This document shows, piece by piece, positions 48,752 to 59,749 of a stretch of DNA of 64,000 nucleotides. The notes under the pieces were generated by a model. It searched no databases. It had not been told where the DNA came from and worked only from the letters and a program-made list of their open reading frames with translations. Source of the stretch: Viola odorata (Eukaryota > Streptophyta > Magnoliopsida > Malpighiales > Violaceae); contig OY829541.1 of NCBI GenBank assembly GCA_963691705.1, forward strand, positions 67,675,189 through 67,739,188, written 5' to 3'. A program made the position numbers and the translations under genes. How positions within the stretch are numbered: position 1 is the stretch's first letter; each line of letters starts with the position of its first letter.

Positions 48752-51700
48752 TCACATTGTTGACGATCCTTCACTCCACAACTTCTTTCTCACAATCAAA
48801 ACCCGTTCATCATCTGATGAGAGAGAATCCTTCCTTGGTTCAACTTCTGATAACCAATGATCCCACCTTAAGGCAGTCACAGATTTGCGGATATAGTTTA
48901 CAATTTCTGGTTTGTCCCTTATGATGACAAATCCCTGTGGCCTTAATATTCGATCCATTTCAATCAGTAGATCCTCTAAACTGCAACCGCGTTCTTGAAT
49001 CTCCGTAAGTATGCGCCAGGCATGAAGAAGATCATATGTCCGAGGGTATGTGGAAAAAGCTTCACACCTGTAACAGACAATGTGCAGAAGTCCAAAAAAA
49101 AGTTGAGGGCACTCAAAAGAACAAAGAAGTTGGAAATAATGCAATAAACCACTATTCATAACATAGACACTATGGGAAACAATGTAGAACAGCAAAGCTT
49201 AGAGAGACAGAGTCGTGATATGTACAATCTCAACACATGGATCATCTCAGAAACAAAAAGGGAACTACCACTCCTCACAAATCAATTTCATAATCAAAAT
49301 AAGAGGTCTAAGTTCCTCAGTTTACAGTTTGCACCACAAACACAGCAGCAAAATAATATAAACTTTCCTAATCAAAGATAGTGAATAAATGACAATCATG
49401 TAGTTTTCTAATTCATTCACAATTTACGATGATTTTGATGTTGATAGTTCATGGCATCATCTTTAATAACAAGAATATAAAATGTTCATTATGAACAACA
49501 AAAGATACTTGTACTACAGATCTAGGATAACTAGAAAATAGTTCTTTTTTAAAATCAAGTATCATCCAAGATGCCTGAAAACCACTATAAACAGAGAGTA
49601 CACATCACGGTAGTTGCACAAATGTCAAAAATTAATACCAGTCATGAACTGTTCCAATTAAGCCACGGTCATAAATGATCTTCATTCTAGCAGACGCGTT
49701 GACTGGAGCAACATTCATCACCCATACATCTGTGTCTTTAAGGGCAGCAGCAAAACCCCCAAGGTTTGAGTTCATATCCATGACATTCCTGAAGTAGTTC
49801 CTCCGCACAACAGATTTCATTTGCTTCCAGTACTCCGTCACTCTAAAATGCCATATGTTCTGCAACATACAAAATCTCTTAGTGCATGTAAGCAATTGCA
49901 GGCACAGTAAAACAGATTTATAGCTTTTTTAGTTTCTTTAGCAGAAGATGGTGTGTATGGAGGAGAATTTAGGTGACAAAATGGCCATAGATAATTACTT
50001 CTGAAGGATAAGTAGAAAAACTTACAGTGTCTTCGTGGAATTCTTCAGACCTGATACCAATTTCTTCCAAGCGAGGGGGTGCTGAAGTAAGCCTTTGGGG
50101 CCAGGGAACTAGTCCGCTACCCTTTTCCTTGTGCATCCCTGTAAACAGCAAGCAAGGTCTGAAAAGGGGATCTAGAAGTATCAAGTCCAAACTTGTTCAA
50201 AGAGGCAGGTTCTCCATTTAAAGGGGTAGAACCACACCAACTTGCATAATATTTGGCCAGCATTATTTTTTGGGAGATTTTTCAATGGCTATCATCTTAA
50301 AGAAAGTTGTAAACCAGCATACAATGTCATTTATTGAAGTGTAACAAAGACGGGGAGTAGTTCCAGCCAAAGGGTGTATAATCCATAAGCAGGAGAAATA
50401 TGGAAAACCTTAATTCTCCTTTATACTTAAAGGATCCTTTGCCATTCTAATTGTCTAATCCCAATTTTCTGACTTTTTTTCTTAGATGTACCAAAACCTC
50501 AATTCAATACACTGCTTATGAGTTCTGAACATTTCTAGGAAGGAATCCAAGCATCATTAATTGAAACTTTTTCATATGCCATGTAAAGGCATGCTTGGGA
50601 GCCCAACTATGAAAAACGAAAGCTAAGTAAAATTCATGTTTAAAGACCCAAATTGCAAACAAGTTGAGAGTCAATAATGCCCATGCGATGCTAACAGAAA
50701 AGGAAAATATATAGAGAGCACGATAAATGCACCATAAAACTATGTATGTTGCTCATGCATTATTGTCTGCTTAATCATGACGCGTCAGAAAAGAAATGTC
50801 TAATTTCATCAATCCCTAGAAAGGATAGACAGCAGACTTTCATCTTTGTCAACTGTGTATATAAGTACTTACTTGCTGAATATGGCATGATGCATGCCTT
50901 CATTTGTACATTCCAATTTGCATCAGGGTCATCACCAGTATTGCATAAAGGGGGTAGAGTCCCAGGTTGTCTCTTTAAGTAACAGCTATTACTCAATGGC
51001 TTTGCCCAAATAACAGTCTGATCTTTCTTTGTAGCAACCTTCCAACACATCCTTTCCAAAAGATCATGCATAGCATTCCATATCCTTCGGTTTTCTGGAT
51101 CATGTGCGTAGGCTTCAGGAGAAGAGTATGCAAAATAACCCCCAGGTCGGAGTAGTCTGTCAAGTTCTAATAAGAGAATTCCATCTCTCTGGAGCCAGTC
51201 AATCCGACATCGTGAACAATGAGCCAATTCAAATGATCTACTTGGATAAGGCAGCCTTTTAGTTCCCAAGACTCCAAGGGCAGATGGAATTCCTCTCTCA
51301 AGTGCAAACTGTATTTGATTCTCATGTACATCATTAGGAGCAAGAGACATGGCTAAGATGTTGTGAGAAAGAAGATAGGCTCCAAAACTTGCAACACCAC
51401 AGCCAACATCAAGAACATTCCGGACATTCCCACCATTATGAAGTTTATCATTGGGAAATTTAAGCATCTATACCAACACAAGAATTTAAGTGTAAGTTTC
51501 ATAAGAAAAACACCAGCAAAGCAAAATACAAGAATACACAAAATGGCTTAGGCAAAGATAGGATGCAGTATCATACCCTAGCAAGAGAAACAATGTACTT
51601 ATCAGCTCCATGGTGGAAATGGGTTCCTCCACCAGGAAAATTTATCTTATCTCCATTCACCACCATCCAGTTCTGGTCTGACTTCTCTTGTGCCAGGTGT

Positions 51701-52696
51701 GTGTGGGGTATATTTGCCTTCCACACTTCATCTCTACTATCAGGCCACCTAGTAGGGATCTGGAATTCTACCAAGAAATTCGTTGGAATAAAAACAACTT
51801 GAAACAGAACTGATACCAACTTCACATTATCAACAGCACTCACTTACCCTATAACCAATGGGAGGTGGAATGAGACAATTAAAACGACGCTCTGGTGGTG
51901 GACAATGCCGTTCATAATGCTCCATCAATGCCAAATTTAGCTTCAACCTCATCTGATAGATAAGATTTCTATCTAAACAAGGAATCAGCTCCGAGTAGTT
52001 CTTATCACATATCTGTAATACGCAATAGCCCATCATCAACACATACAGACATGCATGCTAATCTAGAATAAGGACCAGTTGATGAGATTTACAAGATAAA
52101 ATTAAATGATTACTCAACATGGGCTCACGCATAATCTAATGAAAATCAAGGAGGACACAAAAAACCAATCAAAATGGGCACTTTCAGCATTTTGGGGGGA
52201 AAAAACGAGCTCTTTCGAACAATAACGTGTATAAATCCAGACAAATCACCATTAGTTTACAACTCGCATTGTTTCCACTAAAAACGAATAATGAGCAGTA
52301 CATACACATAGACGAAGCATATATGAACCATAAACAGTACAAAAATAAATGAATAACAGCTAAACGAAACAGTAAAAGCTACAAAACTTGCTGCAAACCC
52401 ATTTGAGCTTATGAGCTGCTAAAATCAGAGAAACTCACAGGAAGGCTGCGTGGTGGGATTTCAAGGATGTGTACTGGGTCTTGAAAGATTCCATCCAACT
52501 CACCGGTCCGGGTAACCCCACCAAGAACTGGGTCGGTTCCATCACGCTTATATGATTCTTCCTCGGATCTGGAGGACAGCCCAGGAGCGAAGGAAGATCC
52601 ATAGTACAAACAAAGCAACCCGAGAATTGCAATAAGTCCGAGAAGGGTGTAGTTAACCAGCTTTGTGGTGTGGAGCTTGTCGCCTCTCTGCTTCAT
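48752..52696 (-). CDS. probable Golgi methyltransferase, PMT3/PMT8-like (DUF248)
   Basis: Seven exons on the minus strand, 52696-52439, 52012-51848, 51759-51577, 51467-50873, 50138-50026, 49859-49639 and 49067-48752, total 1851 nt, 616 residues, the usual PMT length. A short cytosolic tail, MKQRGDKLHTTKLVNY, precedes the membrane anchor TLLGLIAILGLLCLYYGSSF. DUF248 follows: HYERHCPPPERRFNCLIPPP, the AdoMet-binding loop NVLDVGCGVASFGAYLL (residues about 220-236), AHCSRCRIDWLQRDGILLLE, RLLRPGGYFAYSSPEAYA, RNVMDMNSNLGGFAAALKD, LLIEMDRILRPQGFVIIRD and a terminal VLIVRKKLW. Family knowledge: type II Golgi proteins related to QUA2/TSD2, thought to methylesterify pectin in the lumen. Activity of this subclade is inferred. 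All junctions keep frame. Confidence 0.95.
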
Positions 52697-52739
52697 TTCT
52701 CGGAGTCAGGACAACCCGACCCGAATCGTGAGCGGAGCA

Positions 52740-54240
52740 GAGTTTAGCAGAAGTTGCAAGTAAGAGCTAAGCGTACTGTAAAAAATGTGCGGAAAAAGAA
52801 AATGCAGCGTCAGTATGTTTATTATTTTTAGTGGGACAAGTTCCGGTTCCAAAAAAGAATTGATTATTTATTTTAGCATATCAGAGTAGAGAAAACCACA
52901 CAATAAGTAGCAATATATAGGGATATACAAGGTCCGATTTTTACACAAAACCTTACCAAACTGGATTATTACGATTTTTTAAATTTGAGCACTGAGCCAA
53001 ACTGTTTGGAAATGATCTCGTTTGATTTGTTCCGCTTTTATTAGGGTTTTAATTCGATTCATTTCACTTTTATAACTTATTCAGTCGTGTTCATTATATG
53101 ATCATACATAAGTACTTGTTAGTGCTAAAGTCATAATGGAAAAACAATTTTTTAGTTTTTTGAAAAAGTAAAGAGCTATATACAGATGATTAATGGTGTT
53201 TAAAAGATTAGATAACAATTTTTTTACCCAATTAAGGTTATTAAATATTTTAAATTATAGTATAACCATGTGTATAAATAATAGATAAAAAGAGAAAGAA
53301 AGAGAGAGTAAAAAAATAGAAAAAAACAAGTGATGAGAAAAAATGTTAATGGAAAGAAGTAGTTTATGACATATTATGAGAATTAATTTATTTTAATTAT
53401 TAAAAAATATAAAATTAAAAATAATTATAGCATAATCTATGTTGTTTAAAGAGTAAGAATAATATATTGGGATTAAAGATATTAAATTAAAATCTTAGTC
53501 ACTAAATTAATACTAAATAATAGGAAAAAATTAAAACTTTTAATTAAATTTAAAAGAAAAAGAATTCGAGAATAGGAGAGAGGAGGTTCGAAGTGGGACT
53601 TAGCCATTAGACCAAAGCTAAAATTTGATAACACCGGAAGGATTTTAATTAAGTTCAATTAAAAGAAAAAAGAGAGGAGAGGAGGTTCAAACCTCTACCA
53701 AGAACGTAGACAAATGATTTTCAATTAAAGATAATTGGATGTCCTGTTTTAAAAAATACAAAAACAAAACACATGTAAAACTTAATAATTTATTTCGAAA
53801 TTAAAGAAAAATATAAAATTAAAATAATTGGATGTCCTGTTTTAGTATAATTAGAGATCTCGGCTTAAAATCTTTAATCTGCAATTATATATCTAACATT
53901 GGATGTCCTGTTTCTTTCAAAAGAATAAATTAAAATAAATCTGTCATTCGAATTATCAATGATTCTCAAGGACTTTTTTAGTCAATTAAAGCTCTCTCCT
54001 CTTTCTTTTATTTCTGTGTATCAATTTAACAGTGGGACATTTTAGGGCTGCAGAATTTAGCGTGTTCCATATTTTCTCCGAAAGCTGTTCGTTGATTAGT
54101 ATTGACTGAAAACTACTCATCAAAAAGACTGGAATTTAGAAATTGCCTAAAGATAATAATCACTGTCAAGCTTGTTCGCAAGTGGCGAACAAGCGGGACA
54201 AGTGTTATGTTACTACCAGTTGAAAGAACACGTTAATTCC
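52740..54240. other. AT-rich intergenic with repeat remnants
   Basis: No gene. Around 53575-53720 two related patches read AGGAGGTTCGAAGTGGGACT and GGAGGTTCAAACCTCTACC, with CTAAAATTTGATA, which also occurs at 61335 and 61372. They look like remnants of a dispersed element. TTGGATGTCCTGTTT recurs near 53730, 53830 and 53900. Confidence 0.5.
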
Positions 54241-54423
54241 CCAAGAGATTGAATGTGCAAGAGGACCCGCCATTCACTGAAAACTTATCAAAAAGACTGG
54301 AATTTAGAAATTGCCTAGAAATAATAATGTATTGTAGGAGAGAGTGTGGAACGGGTTATGACTCAAACTTCAGTGCAGTATAAATGTAAATACCAGACTC
54401 CATTAACTATACATTCAAACACA
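54128..54423 (+). promoter_or_regulatory. duplicated RLP promoter with TATA box
   Basis: TATAAAT at 54379-54385 lies about 40 bp before the ATG at 54424. The block AAAAGACTGGAATTTAGAAA followed by TTGCCTA occurs twice, at about 54124 and 54292, showing a local duplication. The proximal block matches the flanks of the other two RLP starts. Confidence 0.65.
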
Positions 54424-57400
54424 ATGACTACTCTGTTCTCAACTCTGTCTCTATGGCTGTTTGTCGCAGTAGCTGTTGCTAATCTTGGCTTCTGCTATGC
54501 TACTACCGGCCAGTGGACTAACCAGACCACCCACCAAACCAGGTGCATCCCAACTGAGAGGGAAGCTCTCCTGGAGTTCAAGAAACATCTCAAAGACCCA
54601 TCAAACCGGCTAGCTACCTGGGCTGCTGCAGCAGATGATGATGACGATTGTTGCAGTTGGTATGGAGTTTGCTGTCATCATCATCATGACGACTCAACCG
54701 CACAATATGTCACTGGTCTCAATCTCAGAAGTCTTTCACCATCTGAATATGTAATTTCAGACCTCGGCGACTTAGATGATTACGCGAAGACGTTATTTGG
54801 AGGTAAAGTCAGTTCTGCTTTGCTGAGTTTGAAGCATTTAAGATACTTGGACCTAAGTTCCAATGATTTTGGAGGGATCCGCATCCCCTCATTTCTTGGC
54901 TCAATGAGGAGTTTAAGATCCCTTAACCTCTCTCATGCCGGATTTGGAGGAATGATTCCTCATCAACTAGGAAATCTCTCAAATCTCCACTACCTTAATT
55001 TAGGTTATGGTTATTATTTTGAGGCACATGTCGAGAATTTGCAGTGGATGTCTGGCCTTTCTTCTCTCAAGTTTCTTGATTTGAGTGGTTTGAATCTCAG
55101 CAAAGTCTTGAAGTGGGACAAGGAGATGCTAACCACACTCCCATCTTTGCTACAATTGCACTTGTCGTACTGTCAACTTCCTTCTCCACAACCACATTTA
55201 CTTACTAATAATATCAATGCTTCTTCCATGTCCATCCTTGACTTGTCTTACAACAATATGGCACAACTTCCAGCAATCTTTTTAAGTTCGGTTAAAACTT
55301 TGAATTCTCTTAATCTAGAGTATAATGACTTCCAAGGTTCAATCCCAAGAGAGCTGCAAAACATGAGCTCACTTCGGGAAGTGTACCTTGGTTTTAATTC
55401 TTTTAACTCCTCAATACCCAACTGGTTATATGGTCATACCAAACTTAAAGTGCTCAGCCTTTCACATAATGACTTGTCAAGCTTTCAACCCCAGAGTAGC
55501 AGTAGTAGTGTTAAGAACTTTTCAATCCTCTCTGTCCTTGATTTGTCATATAACAACTTTCAAGGTCCCCTGCCTGATAAGATTCAAAACATGACTTCCC
55601 TCCAGAACCTTGATTTGTCATCCAACAAGTTCAGTTCTCCTATACCTGATTGGTTAGATGGTTTGACCCGTCTTGAGCACCTCTGCCTCGGTGAAAATAA
55701 CCTGGAAGGTAAGATTTCAAGTGCCAATTGGAACATGCCTTCTCTAATCTCTCTTATCATGTCTCCACAGTGGGGAAGCAAATTAGAACTTGAAGGAGGG
55801 ATTCCAAAGTCTTTCAAGAATAGTTGCAATTTGAGGAAACTCAGTCTGGGAGAGGTCAAATTGAGGCAGGACATCAATCAAGTCTTTGAAATTTTGTCGT
55901 TGCCTAGATGCGTTTCAAATGGGCTGGAGGAGTTGGTTTTGGACAACTGTCAACTATTTGGTGAGCTCGCTACCACAAATCAGCATTTCGGTCGGTTAAT
56001 GTCCTTGAAATTTCTATACCTTTCAAAAAACTCATTGAACGGAACTCTTCCTGTCAGTCTCGGAAGGTTTAAAAAATTAGAGATATTAATTCTTCATGAC
56101 AACTCATTAGCCGGTGACGTTTGGGAAACTCACTTTGAGAATCTCAAAGATATGCATTATTTTGTTGCATCCGGGAACCAATTGAAGTTGAGAGTTAGTC
56201 CTAATTGGATTCCTCCTTTTGGTCACTTGAGTCAATTAGATCTAGGATCTTGGCACATTGGGCCTCAATTCCCCGCATGGCTTCGCTCACTCAAGTCTTT
56301 AGAAACTCTCGATTTGTCAAGCTCTGGTATTTCAAGTACCATTCCTTTTTGGTTTTGGGATCTCTCCTCCAACGTCTTTTATTTAAATCTCTCTCACAAC
56401 CAAATCCATGGAGTGCTTCCAAGCACACTATCTCAGTGGGGAATTGCTATACTAGACATGAGTTCGAATCGCTTCCATGGTCCGCTACCTTTTTTTTATT
56501 CCAATTTCGATGTGTTGGATCTTTCAAACAATTCATTCTCAGGTTCCATCTCAAAATTCTTATGTCCTCCCAACACGCACCACAGCATGCCAAATTATCT
56601 TCAATATCTTAACTTGGGTCAAAATCTTTTATATGGGGAGATATCAAATTGTTTGGCAGCTTTCTCTGATTTGACGGTCATTAAGTTGAGCAACAACAAA
56701 CTTAACGGTACCATTCCCGAATCCATTGGCACTTTACGTTTGCTCGAGATGTTACACCTCCGCAACAACAGTTTATCAGGAGAACTTCCACTGTCACTTA
56801 ACAAGTGTACACAATTGATCATAATTGACGTTGCCGAAAATGAACTTGTGGGAAACATTTCAAGCTTTGTTAGTGCAAGATCACTTTCGGGTATGAAAAT
56901 TCTTACTTTGCATTCGAACAAACTTAGTGGTCCAATTCCAGAGAAGTTTTGTCATGCAACATCTTTGCACGTTTTGGACCTTGCAAATAATTTTTCGATG
57001 GGACCATACCATCATGCTTTGGCAACTTATCTGCAATGACCAAAATGAATGAATCTACTGGGGTCATTCAACCCAATGTTTCGAGATATATTGGTTGGAC
57101 ATATTTAGAGACTGCGTTACTTCTAATGAAAGGGAATATGCTAGAGTACAGCAAAAATCTTGGATTTGTTAGAAGCTTGGATCTTTCGAATAATAAATTG
57201 TGTGGGAAGATTCCAGATGAAATAACAAGCCTTTGTGCTCTGGTATCTTTGAATTTGTCACAGAATGCTTTGAGTGGGGGAATCCCAAAGAATATTGGTT
57301 TCATGAAAAAACTAGAATCTATGGATCTTTCTGTGAACCAACTTTTCGGTGAGATTCCGCGGAGTATATCAAGCTTGACATACCTTGGTAAGTTGAACCT

Positions 57401-57743
57401 ATCCCAGAACAGATTGTCAGGAAGCATTCCTTCCGGCCCTCAAATACAAACCTTTGATGCTTCTAGTTTTGCTGGAAATGAACTTTGTGGGGATCCTCTT
57501 CCTAACCGCTGCAGTGTAGATGGTGCTATACCAAATGATGCAAATGACGAAGGAGGTGAAGATGATGATGGAGATGGAATGATGTGGTTTTATGTGAGCA
57601 TGGCATTTGGATTTGTGGGGGGATTTTGGGGTTTTGTAGGTCCGTTGTTGCTTAACAGGCGCTGGAGGTTTGCATATTCCCTGTTCCTGGATAGATTGGG
57701 GAGCAGAATCTGGTGGCAGTTATATAGGTTTGGTATGTTTTAA
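54424..57743 (+). pseudogene. LRR receptor-like protein, single frameshift
   Basis: Paralogue of the intact RLP at 10.1-13.4 kb, in opposite orientation, with matching signal peptide (LWLFVAVAVANLGFCYA), cap (CCSWYGVCC), LRRs and C-terminal membrane segment (AFGFVGGFWGFVGPLLL). Reading from 54424 stays open to 57039. At about 56991, after LDLANN, one base is missing compared with the intact copy and the frame is lost at about codon 855. The remainder continues in another frame from about 57036 to the natural end at 57743, including the membrane helix and tail. Translation would give a secreted LRR ectodomain with a short missequenced end. Apart from this the copy is clean, so the lesion is recent or a sequencing error. 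An ATG at 54346 is in frame but lies upstream of the TATA box. Confidence 0.92.
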
Positions 57744-57959
57744 ACTTCTTCTTGCTAAGAGACGTATTTGGTATTTAGAATAATGTATGTTTCTATTTCA
57801 TATTAATCAGAGATCATTGTGTTAATTAGAAGTGATTATTATATTAGTCACAGATCCTTTTGCTTTTTCTTTCAAGTTGGTATCTGAGAATGAAGATTGG
57901 TTAATGTATTGTGAATTTGTTTGTTCCGTATTTTCTCCCAAAGTTGTTCGTTGATTAGT

Positions 57960-58099
57960 ATTGAATGTGCAAGAGGACTGGAATTTAGAAATTGCCTACA
58001 AATAATAATGTATGAGAGAGTGCGGAAGGGGTTATGACTAAAACTTCAGTGCAGTATAAATGTAAATAGCAGACTCCATTAACTATACATTCAAACACA
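57960..58099 (+). promoter_or_regulatory. RLP promoter, third copy
   Basis: TATAAAT at 58055-58061 and the GGAATTTAGAAATTGCCTA block repeat the arrangement upstream of the other two RLP starts. The promoter outlived its gene, which is truncated. Confidence 0.6.
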
Positions 58100-58830
58100 A
58101 TGACTATTGCTACTACTACTCTGTTTTCAACTCTGTCTCTATGGCTGTTTGTGGCAGTAGCTGTTGCTAATCTTGGCTTCTGCTATGCTACTACCGGCCA
58201 GTGGACTAACCAGACGACCCACCAAACCAGGTGCATCCTAACTGAGAGGGAAGCTCTCCTGGAGTTTAAGAAACATCTCAAAGACCCATCAAACCGGCAT
58301 GCAACCTGGGCTGCTGCAGCAGATGATGACGACGATTGTTGAAGTTGGTATGGAGTTAGCTGTCATCATCATTATGACGACTCAACCGCACAATATGTCA
58401 CTGGTCTCCATCTCAGTAGTCTTTCACAATTTGAAAATGAAAATTCATGGTACGGCGACTTTGATGATTACATGAAGACGTTATTTGGAGGTAAAGTCAG
58501 TTCTGCTTTGCTGAGTTTGAAGCATTTAAGGTACTTGGACCTAAGTTACAATGATATTGGAGGGATCCGCATCCCCTTATTTCTTGGCTCAATGAGGAGT
58601 TTAAGATCCCTTAACCTCTTTAGAGCCGGATTTGAAGGAATGATTCCTCATCAACTAGGGAATCTCTCAAATCTCCACAATGATAATAGAGAATTTACAG
58701 TGGATGTCTGGCCTTTCTTCTCTCAAGTTTCTTAATTTGAGCGGTTTGAATCTCAACAAAGTCTTGAATTTGGACAAGGTGATGCTAACCACAGTCCCAT
58801 CTTTGCTACAATTGCACTCGTCCCATTGTA
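58100..58830 (+). pseudogene. LRR receptor-like protein, truncated with a nonsense codon
   Basis: It starts like its paralogues (MTIATTTLFSTLSLWLF, then CILTEREALLEFKKHLKDP). In the cap, the second cysteine of the CC pair is TGA instead of TGC (58340-58342), stopping translation after 80 residues. The same frame then continues through TLFGGKVSSALLSLKHLRYL and LGNLSNLH. A deletion near 58678 removes about 15 codons and shifts the frame into ENLQWMSGLSSLKFLNLSGL. Homology ends at about 58830. Everything from about LRR 7 to the membrane helix is missing. Confidence 0.93.
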
Positions 58831-58905
58831 AACAGAATGTCATTTATGTGAAGTTCAGATGTGAAGATCAAACAGAATGTCATTTATGTGGAGTTCAATT
58901 GTCTT
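58831..58905. repeat. short direct repeat at the RLP break
   Basis: AACAGAATGTCATTTATGTG occurs at about 58831 and 58869, followed by similar GAAGTTCA/GGAGTTCA sequence. It begins exactly where RLP homology ends, so it may mark the rearrangement that truncated the gene. Confidence 0.8.
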
Positions 58906-59610
58906 TCCATTCATACTAATCGCCATGTTAAACAGGAATTTCATCTCTAGATTTTAGGAAGAAGGTAAAGTAGAGCAAACCCTCCCCTCCCCTTAAAAAA
59001 TAGACTAACTAGGCAAACAACAAGAGACCAATATCAACACAAAAACTTCACTCTAGCATACGCATCTACATTAAATCATTTCCGCAGATCTGTTATCTCC
59101 CACTGTACTACGAGACAATCACTCAGTTTTCTTTAGGCATGAGCTCTCCTTATTGTTCTCATTCAAATTAACCCTACAATGGTCATACAATAGTAATTAA
59201 CGACGAAACAACACAAATCAAACTAAGAAACGAAGCTCAAACTAAGAACAATTAAGCGTTTAATCGAAAGGGAAATGTAAAAGGAAAGGGAAATTGAATT
59301 GTGACGATGAGCTGCTGAATTAGTTAGAAATAATGTTGCTGCTTACCTCGAAGGAGAAGTGGAAGTGACGATGAGTTTTGGAGGAGGAGGGAGCTCGGAT
59401 TGAAGGAAAACGGCGGCGCCTAAATCAAAAGAAACGACGGCGAGTACGCCGACGAAGAAAGCAGAACGCTCAGCCGCTGCTACGATGGAGGCGAGGAATG
59501 GAAGAAACTCGAAACAATGTATGGAAGGAGATTTTTTTTCACTCCTTCGCGCTCTCCTTGTCTCTATGTGTGCTCAGCGTTGTGTTGTTGAAGACGAAGA
59601 GTGCGAAGAT
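58906..59610. other. no gene recognised, purine-rich right part
   Basis: From 59340 to 59530 the sequence is rich in GAAG and GGCG units and holds an open 93-codon frame with low-complexity basic content (RRLNQKKRRRVRRRRK). This looks like simple-sequence composition rather than a protein. Confidence 0.4.
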
Positions 59611-59745
59611 GAGGCGAGACGGGAGAGAGAGAGCACGTCGCCGTCGGAGTGAAAGGTGAGGCCAGATGGCGAGAGAGAGAGAACATCGCCCGTCGGAGTG
59701 AGAAGGTGAGGCGAGACGGCAAGAGAGAGCAGATAAGAAGGTGAG
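59611..59745. repeat. GA-rich minisatellite, about 48-bp unit
   Basis: Roughly 2.5 copies of a unit beginning GAGGCGAGACGG, with GAGAGAGAGA and CGCCGTCGGAGTGA, start near 59611, 59660 and 59709. The copies differ by small indels. Confidence 0.8.
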
Positions 59746-59749
59746 GTAG

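Noticed and set aside
52409..52696. Separate small membrane protein at the start of the PMT gene
   Set aside because: This is exon 1 of the methyltransferase; the donor at 52437-52438 joins it in phase to ICDKNYSELIPCLD.
54346..54423. Upstream in-frame ATG extending the second RLP
   Set aside because: It lies upstream of the TATA box at 54379 and would bury the signal peptide; the other copies start at the equivalent of 54424.
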